Shown here: positions 51,504 through 61,111 of the stretch, piece after piece
Layout of the letters: every line of letters begins with the position of its first letter
Position numbering within the stretch: position 1 is the stretch's first letter
Translations under genes and position numbers: made by a program
Notes under the pieces: generated by a model
Database searches by the model: none
The model's input: the letters and a program-made list of their open reading frames with translations, nothing else
Told to the model about the DNA's origin: nothing
Assembly: GCA_049671745.1 (NCBI GenBank)
Contig: JBATVL010000013.1
Location: forward strand, 20,783 to 84,782
Reading direction: 5' to 3'
Length of the DNA: 64,000 bases
Source: SNAP01 sp049671745
GTDB lineage: Bacteria; Bacteroidota; Bacteroidia; Bacteroidales; Marinifilaceae

Positions 51504-52571
51504 ATGTACGAAGGATTTTCTGATTTTATTGTAAATACAATAAACACCAAAAACCCATATGAAGTTAAGCACGTAAAGGCTTTACTTGCTAAATATCATA
51601 TAGATTATAAGCCTGACGAAGTGGATTCAACAATATTAGTAGAAACAAAGTCTGGCGATTATGTTGCTACAGGTTCTACTCTAGGAAATGTAATAAAATT
51701 TGTTGTTGTTGATGAAAAATTTCAAGGCACAAGTGCCTTCTCTACAGTTATATCGTCACTTTCAGAAGAATTATTAAAAAGACATAAGCACATATTTATA
51801 TATACTCATCCAAAGAATAAACACTTATTTTCTGGATTAGGATTCAGGCTTATTGCAGAAGCATTACCTTATTATGCTCTATACGAATTTGGGTATTACA
51901 CTGTTAATAAATATAAAGAATATCTTGAATCATTAGCTATAGAAGGCAAACCAGAGGCCACAGCTTTAGTTATGAATTGTAATCCCTTTACATATGGACA
52001 TCAATTCTTAATAGAGAAAGCTGCTGACGAAAGTGAAATCGTTTATCTGTTCGTGGTGGAGACAGAGAAATCTGTATTTCCTTTTGCAACTAGATGGGAA
52101 CTTATAAAGAGAGGTACTGCACATCTAAAGAATGTGATAATGGTTAAAACAGACGATTATCTTGTTTCAAGAGTATCATTTCCAAAGTATTTCTTAAAAG
52201 ATACACATGCTGATGAAATTACTGCTAATCAAGCACGCTTAGATCTAACAGTATTTATCAATCATATAGCACCAACTTTAAACATTAAGAAGAGATACGT
52301 TGGAACGGAACATTATTGCGTAACAACAGCTTCTTATAATCATGAAATGAAAAAACTTCTACCAGAACATGGAATAGAGGTTATAGAGGTGAAAAGAAAA
52401 GCTCTTGGAGTAGATGATTACATTTCTGCATCAAAAATAAGAAAAGCTTTACAAGAAGATAATTGGGAAGCAATTCATGAAAAAGTTCCTCAAACAACAT
52501 ACGATTTCTTAAGAACAGACGAGGCTAAACCTACAATAGAAAAAATTAAAAATAGTGACTCTAGACATTAG
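51504..52571 (+). CDS. citC: [Citrate (pro-3S)-lyase] ligase
   Basis: CitC (355 residues) acetylates the thiol of the lyase prosthetic arm using ATP and acetate, turning the enzyme on. An N-terminal GNAT-like domain (about residues 1-130, with SALIDRLVLE-type features such as KFQGTSAFSTVISSLSEELLKRHKH) precedes a nucleotidyltransferase domain (LVMNCNPFTYGHQFLIEKAADE, and ISASKIRKAL). It starts three bases after citXG and ends the lyase operon before a convergent terminator. Confidence 0.95.
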   Translation: MYEGFSDFIVNTINTKNPYEVKHVKALLAKYHIDYKPDEVDSTILVETKSGDYVATGSTLGNVIKFVVVDEKFQGTSAFSTVISSLSEELLKRHKHIFIYTHPKNKHLFSGLGFRLIAEALPYYALYEFGYYTVNKYKEYLESLAIEGKPEATALVMNCNPFTYGHQFLIEKAADESEIVYLFVVETEKSVFPFATRWELIKRGTAHLKNVIMVKTDDYLVSRVSFPKYFLKDTHADEITANQARLDLTVFINHIAPTLNIKKRYVGTEHYCVTTASYNHEMKKLLPEHGIEVIEVKRKALGVDDYISASKIRKALQEDNWEAIHEKVPQTTYDFLRTDEAKPTIEKIKNSDSRH

Positions 52572-52597
52572 ATATTATCTAGAATAACAGACATAAA

Positions 52598-52639
52598 AAA
52601 AGAGATACAATGTGATTTAAAATCACAAGTATCTCTTTT
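52598..52639. terminator. Bidirectional terminator between citC and hemL
   Basis: An 11-base outer stem AAAAGAGATAC / GTATCTCTTTT plus an inner GTGATT/AATCAC stem, flanked by A and T runs. It ends both the citrate operon and the tetrapyrrole operon. Confidence 0.85.
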
Positions 52640-52682
52640 CTATTTTATAATCTCGGCTAATAAAAGCGAAGAAATTAAAGTC

Positions 52683-53972
52683 TTATTTCATAGCAACTTC
52701 TAAAGCATTCTCTATAGCCTTAGCAGTCATTTCAAGTTCTTCAATAGTATGAGCACCAGATAAGAACATAGCTTCAAATTGAGAAGGAGCTATATAGATA
52801 TTCTGTTTCAACATCTCTCTGAAGTAGATAGCATATCTTTCTGTATCAGAAGCAGCAGAATCAGCACAAGAGTGAACTCCACCAGCTTTAAAGAAGATAG
52901 TAGATAAAGATCCAGAACGGTTATAAGATAATTTATCTCCATACTTAGCAAGCACTTTCTTCACCATACCTTCAAAAAGAACAGCTTTTTCTTCCATCTC
53001 ATCATAGAAACCAGGACGAGCTAATTGCTTAAGCATAGCTAAACCAGCAGCAAGAGCTAAAGGATTACCAGAAAGAGTACCAGCCTGATAAACAGGTCCG
53101 TTAGGAGAAAGCATATTCATAATATCTTTACGACCACCAAAAGCACCAACAGGTAAACCACCACCAATAATCTTACCAAGGCAAGTTAAATCAGGATTAA
53201 CACCATAGAACTTTTGCGCACCACCAGAAGATAGTCTAAAACCAGTAATAACCTCATCAAAGATAAGAAGTACACCATGTTTAGTACATACTTCGCGAAG
53301 CTCTTTCAAGAAATTCTCATTAGGATTAACAACTCCCATATTACCCATAACAGGCTCTATGATAACAGCTGCAACTTCATCCTTGTTAGCATCTAAAACT
53401 CTCTCAACCGAAGCGATATCGTTATATAAAGCCACTAAAGTATTACTAGCAGTCTGACTAGTAACTCCATTAGAACCAGGAACACTAAAAGTAGCCAATC
53501 CAGAACCAGCTTTAATTAAGAAAGAATCAGCATGACCATGATAGCAGCCTTCAAACTTAACAATCTTATCCTTTGAAGTATATCCTCTAGCAAGACGAAT
53601 AGCACTCATAGTAGCCTCAGTACCAGAGTTCACCATTCTAACCATATCTATAGAAGGAAACAAATCAGTTATAGCCTTAGCCATATCCACTTCCTTAGAG
53701 TTACAAGCTCCAAAAGAAGTACCATTCTTCACTGTTTCAGTAATAGCCCCAACAATATCAGGATGAGCATGTCCTACTAAAAGTGGTCCCCAAGAAGAAA
53801 TAAAATCAAGAAATTTATTACCATCCTCATCATAGATATATGCACCTTCACCACGAGCAATAAACAAAGGGTTCATTCCAACCGATTTGAATGCTCTAAC
53901 AGGAGAATTCACACCACCTGGTATATATTTACAAGCCTCTTCAAAAAGCTTCTCTGATTTTGTATTATTCAT
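52683..53972 (-). CDS. hemL: Glutamate-1-semialdehyde 2,1-aminomutase
   Basis: HemL (429 residues) turns glutamate-1-semialdehyde into 5-aminolevulinate using PLP. The Schiff-base lysine is K267 in CLGKIIGGGLPVGAFGG; also seen are VNSGTEATMSAIRLARG and LLIFDEVITGFR. It is the last gene of the tetrapyrrole operon, 12 bases behind hemB. Confidence 0.97.
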   Translation of the reverse strand: MNNTKSEKLFEEACKYIPGGVNSPVRAFKSVGMNPLFIARGEGAYIYDEDGNKFLDFISSWGPLLVGHAHPDIVGAITETVKNGTSFGACNSKEVDMAKAITDLFPSIDMVRMVNSGTEATMSAIRLARGYTSKDKIVKFEGCYHGHADSFLIKAGSGLATFSVPGSNGVTSQTASNTLVALYNDIASVERVLDANKDEVAAVIIEPVMGNMGVVNPNENFLKELREVCTKHGVLLIFDEVITGFRLSSGGAQKFYGVNPDLTCLGKIIGGGLPVGAFGGRKDIMNMLSPNGPVYQAGTLSGNPLALAAGLAMLKQLARPGFYDEMEEKAVLFEGMVKKVLAKYGDKLSYNRSGSLSTIFFKAGGVHSCADSAASDTERYAIYFREMLKQNIYIAPSQFEAMFLSGAHTIEELEMTAKAIENALEVAMK

Positions 53973-53984
53973 ATCTAAAGTAGA

Positions 53985-54971
53985 TTAAAGTTTAATTTTC
54001 TTATCTCTAACAAGAATAGCAACTTCCTTAGCAAAGTAAGTTAAGATGATCTTAGCTCCAGCTCTTTTCATAGAAATAAGAGATTCCATCATTACTCTCT
54101 CACCATCAATCCATCCTTTTTCAGCAGCAGCCTTAACCATAGAATACTCACCAGAAACATTATAAGTAGCCATAGGAAGATTAAATTCCTGAGTAGCTCT
54201 TTGAATAATATCTAGATAAGATAAAGCAGGTTTAACCATAACAATATCTGCGCCTTCAATAATATCTTGCTCAATTTCACGAATAGCTTCGTTACCATTA
54301 GCAGGATCCATTTGATAAGTTTTACGATCACCGAATTGAGGAGCTGAATCAGCAGCATCACGGAAAGGACCATAAAATGCAGAAGAAAATTTAGCTGAAT
54401 AAGCCATAATAGATACATTCTCAAAACCATTATCATCAAGAGCTACACGCATAGCAGCCACACGTCCGTCCATCATATCAGAAGGAGCAACCATAGTAGC
54501 TCCTGCCTGAGCGAAAGAAATAGTTTGCTTGCATAAATATTCTAGAGTCGCATCATTATCAACATCGTTACCATGAATAATACCACAATGACCGTGATCA
54601 GTATATTCACACATACAAACGTCAGCAATAGTAATAAACTCAGGTAAAGCTTCACGAACAGCACGTAAACCTTGTTGAACAATACCATTATCAGAAAAAG
54701 CCTCAGAACCACATGCATCCTTATGTTCAGGGATACCAAAAAGCATAACACCAGGAATACCAAGTGCATCAAGTTCAATACACTCTTCAACCAATTTATC
54801 TACCGAAAAACGATATTGACCAGGCATAGCGTCGATATGAGATTTAATATTCTCACCGTGACACACAAAAAGTGGATGAATAAGATCGTTTAAAGAAAGC
54901 GTTGTTTCACGAACTAATGAACGTACATTAGCATTTGTTCTTAATCTTCTTAATCGTGTAATAGGATACAT
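53985..54971 (-). CDS. hemB: Porphobilinogen synthase (delta-aminolevulinic acid dehydratase)
   Basis: HemB (328 residues) condenses two aminolevulinates to porphobilinogen. The zinc site cysteines are in ADVCMCEYTDHGHCGI. Catalytic lysines lie in YSAKFSSAFYGPFR and MVKPALSYLDI. The ATG at 54971 (MYPITRLRRLR) is the start: the longer frame opening at 55028 runs into the end of the preceding gene and adds residues not found in the family. It lies 19 bases after cobA-hemD. Confidence 0.96.
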   Translation of the reverse strand: MYPITRLRRLRTNANVRSLVRETTLSLNDLIHPLFVCHGENIKSHIDAMPGQYRFSVDKLVEECIELDALGIPGVMLFGIPEHKDACGSEAFSDNGIVQQGLRAVREALPEFITIADVCMCEYTDHGHCGIIHGNDVDNDATLEYLCKQTISFAQAGATMVAPSDMMDGRVAAMRVALDDNGFENVSIMAYSAKFSSAFYGPFRDAADSAPQFGDRKTYQMDPANGNEAIREIEQDIIEGADIVMVKPALSYLDIIQRATQEFNLPMATYNVSGEYSMVKAAAEKGWIDGERVMMESLISMKRAGAKIILTYFAKEVAILVRDKKIKL

Positions 54972-54990
54972 ATCTCTTATATTTAAATAT

Positions 54991-56514
54991 TTATAAATTT
55001 TGTTCAAACTTTTTAATAGATTCAACAAGATCCTTAATAGAAGGTTTATTTGGCATTAAAGTCAGTTTAAGATTATTATTCTTAACCGACATAGCCGTAA
55101 TCTCTCCTATGGCAGCAATATTAGTAGAATCGTATTTATTGAACAAATTATGTTCTTTTAAAATGCTTGTATAATTATTCACAGAAGAAGACGAACAGAA
55201 AGTAATCCAATCGAATTTACCATCAATTAAGTTCTCTAATTCTTCTTTAGAATATTCAAGCTTAGTATTATTATATGTAGACAAGCAATTAACCTTAGCT
55301 CCAAGAGCTGTTAATCCGTCGAATAAAACATTTCTAGTTAAATCAGAACCAGGAATAAAAACTGTTAAATCTTTAAGCTCTCCAAGTTCAGGAAATTCAT
55401 TAACAAACCCTTCAGAGGTTTGTTTATTAGGAATAAAATCAACTAAAAGTCCTTTAGATACAAGCACTTTAGCCGTCTCTTTTCCAATAGCAGCAATCTT
55501 ATTAGCATATAAAGCTCTCACATCTTTTCCCTCTTCTTTAAGAGTATCGAAAAAGATATTAACAGCATTAACAGAACCAAAAAGAATCCACTTATATTTA
55601 TTTATACTCTCTATCTCTTTTCTAAGAGGAGATAAATCTTTTATAGGATCAATTTTAATAGTAGGGAATTCAACCACTTCAGCACCACATTCAACAAGAT
55701 TCTTAACAAGAGAAGAAGCTTGAGCACGAGCACGAGTAACTAATATTCTTTTACCAATAAGAGGCTTCTTACCAAACCAATCAAGCTCAGTATGTAAATC
55801 TACAACCTTACCAACTATAGTAATTGCAGGTGGTCTAAGTCCAGATTCTTTAACCTTAGCTTCTATATTAGCCAATGTACCAACAAGTTTTTGTTGACAA
55901 GGATAAGTACCATAACGAACAAGAGCAACAGGAGTATCCTCAGGCATTCCACCCTTTCTAAGATTTTTAGAAATATCACCAATATTCTTAACTCCCATAT
56001 AGAAAGCAATAGTACCATCAAGTTTAGCAAGAGCATCCCAGTTAAGACCAGAAATCTCTTCGCCCTTTCTTTTATGACCAGTAACAAGAGTAATAGAAGA
56101 AGAACAATCGCGGTGAGTAACAGGAATACCTGCATAAGCAGGAGCAGCCACACCAGAAGTAACACCTGGCACAACCTCACATTCTATACCAAATTTATTA
56201 AGCACCTGAAACTCTTCTCCACCTCTACCAAACACATATGGGTCACCACCTTTAAGACGGACCACAAGTCCACCTTTAATAGCATAAGAAACCAAGATCT
56301 CATTAATCTCATCTTGCGAGCGATAATGAAATCCACCTTGTTTGCCCACATAAACAAGCTCAGCAGAAGGCTTACAATGAGTAAGAAAAACTGGATTAAC
56401 TAACAAATCATAAACAACAACATCAGCAGAAGCAATAAGTTCAGCCCCTCTCACTGTAATCAACCCTTCGTCACCCGGTCCAGCTCCAACTAAATATACT
56501 TTTCCCTTATTCAT
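54991..56514 (-). CDS. cobA-hemD: Uroporphyrinogen-III C-methyltransferase / uroporphyrinogen-III synthase fusion
   Basis: A 507-residue bifunctional protein. Residues 1-245 are SUMT (CobA), which makes precorrin-2 by two SAM-dependent methylations: VYLVGAGPGDEGLITVRGAE, VRLKGGDPYVFGRGGEE, VVPGVTSGVAAPAYAGIPVTHR. Residues ~255-507 are HemD, which closes hydroxymethylbilane to uroporphyrinogen III (IGKRILVTRARAQASSLVKNL and WITFCSSSSVNNYTSIL). The fusion channels the pathway toward siroheme and cobalamin. Its start overlaps the hemC stop by one base. Confidence 0.95.
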   Translation of the reverse strand: MNKGKVYLVGAGPGDEGLITVRGAELIASADVVVYDLLVNPVFLTHCKPSAELVYVGKQGGFHYRSQDEINEILVSYAIKGGLVVRLKGGDPYVFGRGGEEFQVLNKFGIECEVVPGVTSGVAAPAYAGIPVTHRDCSSSITLVTGHKRKGEEISGLNWDALAKLDGTIAFYMGVKNIGDISKNLRKGGMPEDTPVALVRYGTYPCQQKLVGTLANIEAKVKESGLRPPAITIVGKVVDLHTELDWFGKKPLIGKRILVTRARAQASSLVKNLVECGAEVVEFPTIKIDPIKDLSPLRKEIESINKYKWILFGSVNAVNIFFDTLKEEGKDVRALYANKIAAIGKETAKVLVSKGLLVDFIPNKQTSEGFVNEFPELGELKDLTVFIPGSDLTRNVLFDGLTALGAKVNCLSTYNNTKLEYSKEELENLIDGKFDWITFCSSSSVNNYTSILKEHNLFNKYDSTNIAAIGEITAMSVKNNNLKLTLMPNKPSIKDLVESIKKFEQNL

Positions 56515-57407
56515 TAGTCTTTAATTATATTAATAGCCTCAAACATTTTATCAAGATTCTCTTTAATATCCTCTTCTTTAAATATTAGACGCTCTTTTTT
56601 AAATACAGAATTATTTTCGTCAGTCATGAAAGCCTTAAGGTCATATTCACCATCTTTAAAACGGCAAAGAGTACCAAGAGGCATACTACAACCACCACCC
56701 ATACGTTGAAGCAACATTCTCTCCATCTCAACTTCTTTCTGAGAAGTGATATCGTTTATTTTAGCCAAGATCTCAAGAATATCTTTATCCTCTTTTCTAG
56801 CCTCAACAGCAACAACAGCTTGTCCCGGAGCAGGAAGCATCATATCTTCTTCAAGATAATGAGTAATTTCATGATCAAGAGAAAGACGTTCAATACCAGC
56901 GGCTGCCATAATAAGAGCATCGCAATATCCATCCTTCATCTTTTGGATACGAGTTCCAACATTACCACGTATACTTATAAGTTTTTGTCCTGGGCGTTGA
57001 GCCAATATTTGAGCTCTTCTTCTAGGACTAGATGTAGCAATAACATCATCAAGCGACAAATCATTTAAAGCTCTACCATCTTTACTAAGGAAAACATCAA
57101 GAGGATTCACTCTTTTGATATATGCACCAAGGCATGTACCACCAGTTTCCTCAACAGGTAAATCTTTTAAACTATGCACAGCGATATCAACCGACTTATT
57201 AACAATTGCGTTTTTTATCTCAGTAGTAAAAAGCCCCTTATCAAGAGATTTATCAAGAGGAGCATTAATTAAAATATCTCCCTTAGTTTTAATAATCTCC
57301 AATTCTACCTTTACATCAGCACAAGCATCTTCAATAAGAGCTTTAACCATTTCCGATTGCACAAGGGCTAATTTACTGCCTCTAGTACCTAGTTTTATTA
57401 TCTTCAT
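56514..57407 (-). CDS. hemC: Hydroxymethylbilane synthase (porphobilinogen deaminase)
   Basis: HemC (297 residues) joins four porphobilinogens on a dipyrromethane cofactor, bound by the cysteine at C240 in RMGGGCSMPLG. Other blocks are LGTRGSKLALVQSEM, DIAVHSLKDLP, TSSPRRRAQI and RGNVGTRIQKM. It overlaps hemA by one base upstream and cobA-hemD by one base downstream, which indicates coupled translation. Confidence 0.97.
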   Translation of the reverse strand: MKIIKLGTRGSKLALVQSEMVKALIEDACADVKVELEIIKTKGDILINAPLDKSLDKGLFTTEIKNAIVNKSVDIAVHSLKDLPVEETGGTCLGAYIKRVNPLDVFLSKDGRALNDLSLDDVIATSSPRRRAQILAQRPGQKLISIRGNVGTRIQKMKDGYCDALIMAAAGIERLSLDHEITHYLEEDMMLPAPGQAVVAVEARKEDKDILEILAKINDITSQKEVEMERMLLQRMGGGCSMPLGTLCRFKDGEYDLKAFMTDENNSVFKKERLIFKEEDIKENLDKMFEAINIIKD

Positions 57408-58642
57408 TACTTTGATTCATTAAGAGTTAATAAACGATTTACCATCTCGGCATATTTAATATTTTTTTCTTCTTCAGTAGCAGCTCTAAGAGCATGAATA
57501 ATAGTAGAAGCAAATTTCTTTTTCATATATCTACAGTTCGTTTCCACAAGAGAAAATTCATCTTTAGATATCTTATTTTCAACAAAACTTAATCTTCTTT
57601 CAAGAATATTATCAAAAGTAGATTCAAGCTTACCGAACACCTCTTTTAAAGGAAGAGAAGCTTTCCAAGTCTCAAAATTCTCAACCATATCACTAATACA
57701 TACTTTAGCTTCTTGCATTTTGGCATGCTGAATATCATCAATTTCAGAACTCTCAGAAGATAATTCATCTATAGAATAAGAAGAAACGAAAGGCAAATCA
57801 TTAACAGAAGCCTCTACATTTCGAGGTACTGCAAGGTCAAATATAACAAGATTACTTGTTCTTTCTCTTATTATCTGTGGAATAACTATAGGTGTAAGAG
57901 CCGAAGTAGCAACAAACATAAAAGTAGAAGCAGATATAGCTTCTTCAAGTTGCTCGCCAGAGAAAAACTCTATATTATGCTTCTTTGCAAATTTCTCTGC
58001 ACGCTCAAAAGTTCTATTATAAACCGAGATATTGTTATAACCTATATTCTTCAAAGCCTCAACAACAGTCTCTGCCATTAAGCCAGCTCCAATAATAAGA
58101 GGTTTCTCATTATTAGCTAATTTCTTAGCAATAAAAGTAACAGCAGAAGCACCAGCCGAACGTGGAACAGAATCCACCTTATGCATAGATCTAACCTTTT
58201 TAGCCGTTTCAAAAGTTCTATGAAACAATCTACTTAAAAGAGTTGTTGTCAAATTATTTTCTGTACAAACTCTATACGAATCTTTTAGTTGTCCAAGGAT
58301 TTGTGTTTCACCGATAACCATAGACTCTAAACCTGCTCCTAAATGGAAAAGATGAGAGATAGCATCGTGCTCTTGACTAGAATAGAAATATTTCTTGTCA
58401 CAAACAACATCTTTAAACGAACAAATAAGCTTGTGAATAAATGGAAAGATAGTCTCTACAGTGCACATCATGTCAAAGTAAAGCTCAGTTCTATTACAAG
58501 TTGAAACAAGCACAGCTCCATTAATAAATTCATTCTCTTTTATTAATTCAAGAAGTCTTAGAACCTCATCATTCGAGAATGAGAATTTCTCACGAACGTC
58601 CACAGGGGCGGTCTTATAGTTTATTCCTATTAGTCCAATCAT
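57407..58642 (-). CDS. hemA: Glutamyl-tRNA reductase
   Basis: HemA (411 residues) reduces glutamyl-tRNA to glutamate-1-semialdehyde, the committed step of tetrapyrrole synthesis. The catalytic cysteine is C49 in VSTCNRTELYF. HLGAGLESMVIGETQILGQLKDSY and PLIIGAGLMAETVVEAL (NADPH binding) follow. The N-terminus lacks the Lys-rich degradation signal described in enteric HemA, so stability control may differ. It overlaps the precorrin-2 dehydrogenase gene by four bases. Confidence 0.97.
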   Translation of the reverse strand: MIGLIGINYKTAPVDVREKFSFSNDEVLRLLELIKENEFINGAVLVSTCNRTELYFDMMCTVETIFPFIHKLICSFKDVVCDKKYFYSSQEHDAISHLFHLGAGLESMVIGETQILGQLKDSYRVCTENNLTTTLLSRLFHRTFETAKKVRSMHKVDSVPRSAGASAVTFIAKKLANNEKPLIIGAGLMAETVVEALKNIGYNNISVYNRTFERAEKFAKKHNIEFFSGEQLEEAISASTFMFVATSALTPIVIPQIIRERTSNLVIFDLAVPRNVEASVNDLPFVSSYSIDELSSESSEIDDIQHAKMQEAKVCISDMVENFETWKASLPLKEVFGKLESTFDNILERRLSFVENKISKDEFSLVETNCRYMKKKFASTIIHALRAATEEEKNIKYAEMVNRLLTLNESK

Positions 58643-59232
58643 TTAATTATATTTTTAATAAACTCATCAATAAGAGGAGTTAATTCTTCGTTCATTAATC
58701 GCTTTTTCTCCACTTCACAGCCATGAGATTTCTCAATAATATCTCTGCGCAATCTTCCAATCTCAGAAATCATATCTTCCGACTCTTTAGGTAAAAAATC
58801 CTCTATATGTTTCCTCAATCGTCTCACTAAAAGGGGCGAATTCCCTGAGCTAGTAATAGCTATATTCAGATCAGCTTTTTTTATAGAAGCTGGTATTATA
58901 AAATTTCCTCTTTGTGGGTTTGTTGTATCCACAAAAAGAAGATTTCTTTGTTCACATTCAGAAACGATATCACTATTAAGAGATTCGTTATCTGTAGCAA
59001 TAATTACAAGATTAAAATCTCTTATATCACCTTTGGTATATTTCTTTTCATTCCAAACAAGTTCATTCTCCTTAACAAGAACACTAATATCCTCATTGAT
59101 AACAGGAGAGATACAAGTAGGTTTAATACCATTTTTCAGAAGAGCTTTAAGCTTAATCTTTGCAGCCTTACCACCACCTATAATAAGGCATGAAAACTTA
59201 TCCGAATTTATATATATTGGCATTAATTCCAT
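58639..59232 (-). CDS. Precorrin-2 dehydrogenase / sirohydrochlorin ferrochelatase-like protein (CysG N-terminal type)
   Basis: A 197-residue protein like the N-terminal part of CysG or Met8. The NAD-binding CLIIGGGKAAKIKLKALLKNG and NIAITSSGNSPLLVRRLRKHIEDFLP are diagnostic. It oxidises precorrin-2 to sirohydrochlorin with NAD+ and may also insert iron. The start ATG at 59232 (MELMPIYIN) is used; ATG at 59223 is the alternative. It lies six bases after cbiQO, directly linking cobalt transport to the corrin/siroheme branch. Confidence 0.9.
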   Translation of the reverse strand: MELMPIYINSDKFSCLIIGGGKAAKIKLKALLKNGIKPTCISPVINEDISVLVKENELVWNEKKYTKGDIRDFNLVIIATDNESLNSDIVSECEQRNLLFVDTTNPQRGNFIIPASIKKADLNIAITSSGNSPLLVRRLRKHIEDFLPKESEDMISEIGRLRRDIIEKSHGCEVEKKRLMNEELTPLIDEFIKNIIK

Positions 59233-59238
59233 ATACTC

Positions 59239-60831
59239 TTAGTTTTTGTTCAACTTAATAAGACTCAACATATCATCCATCGTTCTTGGCTGATTATCAG
59301 AACCTAAGTTACCTAATTTATCGTACATTTCAAGCAAGAAAGGTTTTCTCATAGCAAGTTTCTCTAAACAAGAAGCATCAGAAAAGACAGTCAATGGATC
59401 TGCATCCTTTATAATACGGCCATCATCAACCACAATAATTCTATCTGCCCACTCGTATGCTAAATTCACATCATGTGTAGAAATAACAACTGTCTTACCT
59501 GACTTGTAAAGATTATCCATTTCTTTCATCACAAGTTCTGTATGTTTAGAATCAAGATTAGAAGTAGGTTCATCAAGTATAATAACAGAAGGATCAGTAG
59601 CAACAAGAGAAGCTATACAAAGCCATTTCTTTTGCCCCTCACTAAGCAAGTGAGGCACTTTATCTAGAGCCACAGATAAACCAAATCTATCAACCAGATT
59701 ATCTATGGTAGTTTTAATTTCTTCTTTAGAATATTTAAGATTACTCATACCAAAAGCAAGCTCTTCATACACAGTAGGAGCAAAAAGTTGATTATTAGAA
59801 TCCTGAAAAACTAGAGCAACTTCTTTTCTTAATTTAAATAAATCCTTACGAGAGAATTCTATCTTCTTATTATTGAATACATACTCACCTGTTTTAGGTT
59901 TAAGAATACCGTTAAGACAAAGGAAAAGAGTAGATTTACCTGAACCATTCTTACCAAGAATAACAATTTTTTCAGGAGTTTTAATATCCAAAGAGATATC
60001 TTTTAAACCTTCAGTACCATCAGGATAAGTATAAGATATATTTTTAAGTGAAATTACAGTTTCAACAGGTTTAATATTCATAATGTCACTATTTGTATTT
60101 CTATTCGATTTAACTGTCTCTTTAGAGGAATTATGCATTCCTGAAGAATAAAACACAGTAGGCTGTTCCTCGTCATAGCATCTTGATAGCAATCCATTAT
60201 ATTGATCATCTGCCCTTAAGAACGAAAGTTTAAACACTTGTGAAACAAGAATTGCAAAATGTTTATATTTATTTGAAAAACCATTATAGGCTAATCTACT
60301 TTTCTGCGAAATAAGTATTTTCTCTGCCGTATCTATAAGCAAGAAGATATTTCTATAAATAAGCTCAGTAATCTCTATAAAAAGGATGGGAATTCTTGCC
60401 CTCTTCATAATATAAAGGATCTGACTTATAGGCATAATCAATATAAGCAAAAGCACCAATAAACTACTGCTCAAACAACGGGCACTAACGTAAAGAAATT
60501 TTTGTAAAGATCCATTATTAACCTGAAAACCTAAAGGGCATTTAAGCAAAGTAGAAAAATCACTAATTCTACCTCCTCTCTCAAACAAGAGTGGAAGCGT
60601 ACTTAAAGCCACAAAAAATATAAGAATTAAAGCATATTTAAAAATTGCCTTTCTACCATTATTAGATATATATAAAGCAATAGCAAAACTACAAGCAGCA
60701 AAGCTTAGTAAGACTATTACATTCTTAACAATTAGTACAAAAGACATGGAAAAGATAAACATGAGGAACTTCGCCAAAGGAGAAATATCCCTTAGTTTTG
60801 AAGAAGCTGCGTATTTATCTAGATATATCAT
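59239..60831 (-). CDS. cbiQO: Fused cobalt ECF transporter: CbiQ membrane subunit and CbiO ATPase
   Basis: A 530-residue fusion. Residues 1 to ~235 hold the CbiQ (T) component with several membrane helices and the ARIPILFIEITELIYRN region including the coupling Ala-Arg. Residues ~265-530 form CbiO, with Walker A LGKNGSGKSTLF, Q-loop VFQDSNNQLFAPT, a signature reading LLSEGQKKW rather than LSGGQKQR, Walker B VIILDEPTSNLD and H-loop ISTHDVN. With CbiM and CbiN it imports cobalt across the inner membrane. It overlaps cbiN by four bases. Confidence 0.93.
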   Translation of the reverse strand: MIYLDKYAASSKLRDISPLAKFLMFIFSMSFVLIVKNVIVLLSFAACSFAIALYISNNGRKAIFKYALILIFFVALSTLPLLFERGGRISDFSTLLKCPLGFQVNNGSLQKFLYVSARCLSSSLLVLLLILIMPISQILYIMKRARIPILFIEITELIYRNIFLLIDTAEKILISQKSRLAYNGFSNKYKHFAILVSQVFKLSFLRADDQYNGLLSRCYDEEQPTVFYSSGMHNSSKETVKSNRNTNSDIMNIKPVETVISLKNISYTYPDGTEGLKDISLDIKTPEKIVILGKNGSGKSTLFLCLNGILKPKTGEYVFNNKKIEFSRKDLFKLRKEVALVFQDSNNQLFAPTVYEELAFGMSNLKYSKEEIKTTIDNLVDRFGLSVALDKVPHLLSEGQKKWLCIASLVATDPSVIILDEPTSNLDSKHTELVMKEMDNLYKSGKTVVISTHDVNLAYEWADRIIVVDDGRIIKDADPLTVFSDASCLEKLAMRKPFLLEMYDKLGNLGSDNQPRTMDDMLSLIKLNKN

Positions 60832-61109
60832 TTACTAACATTTTTATATTTTCGAAGAAGATGATAACAGTAGCCAAATATGCCTAAACCTAATGATAAT
60901 TGAAGACAAAATAATAAAGGCTCATACTTATCCATATCGAATAAAGCAGTATATTCAAACCAAGGTTTAACATCTGGCTTAATATTCACTATCATATCAG
61001 TTGCAGCATTATCAGTACCTTTACCAAAATCCACAATATAAGGCAATAAAGGAGCGGAGATAAAAGCCAAAACAATTATAACAATTCCTATATAAATTAA
61101 TTTCTTCAT
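60828..61109 (-). CDS. cbiN: Cobalt transport protein CbiN
   Basis: A 93-residue protein with two membrane segments (about 4-20 and 68-85). Between them is the CbiN loop ending PWFEYTALFDMDKYEPLLFCLQLSLG. CbiN pairs with CbiM and drives cobalt loading of the transporter. It sits two bases after cbiM and overlaps cbiQO by four. Confidence 0.88.
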   Translation of the reverse strand: MKKLIYIGIVIIVLAFISAPLLPYIVDFGKGTDNAATDMIVNIKPDVKPWFEYTALFDMDKYEPLLFCLQLSLGLGIFGYCYHLLRKYKNVSK

Positions 61110-61111
61110 AT

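Noticed and set aside
54972..55028. Longer hemB with 19 extra residues
   Set aside because: It overlaps the end of cobA-hemD and the family N-terminus begins at the ATG at 54971.
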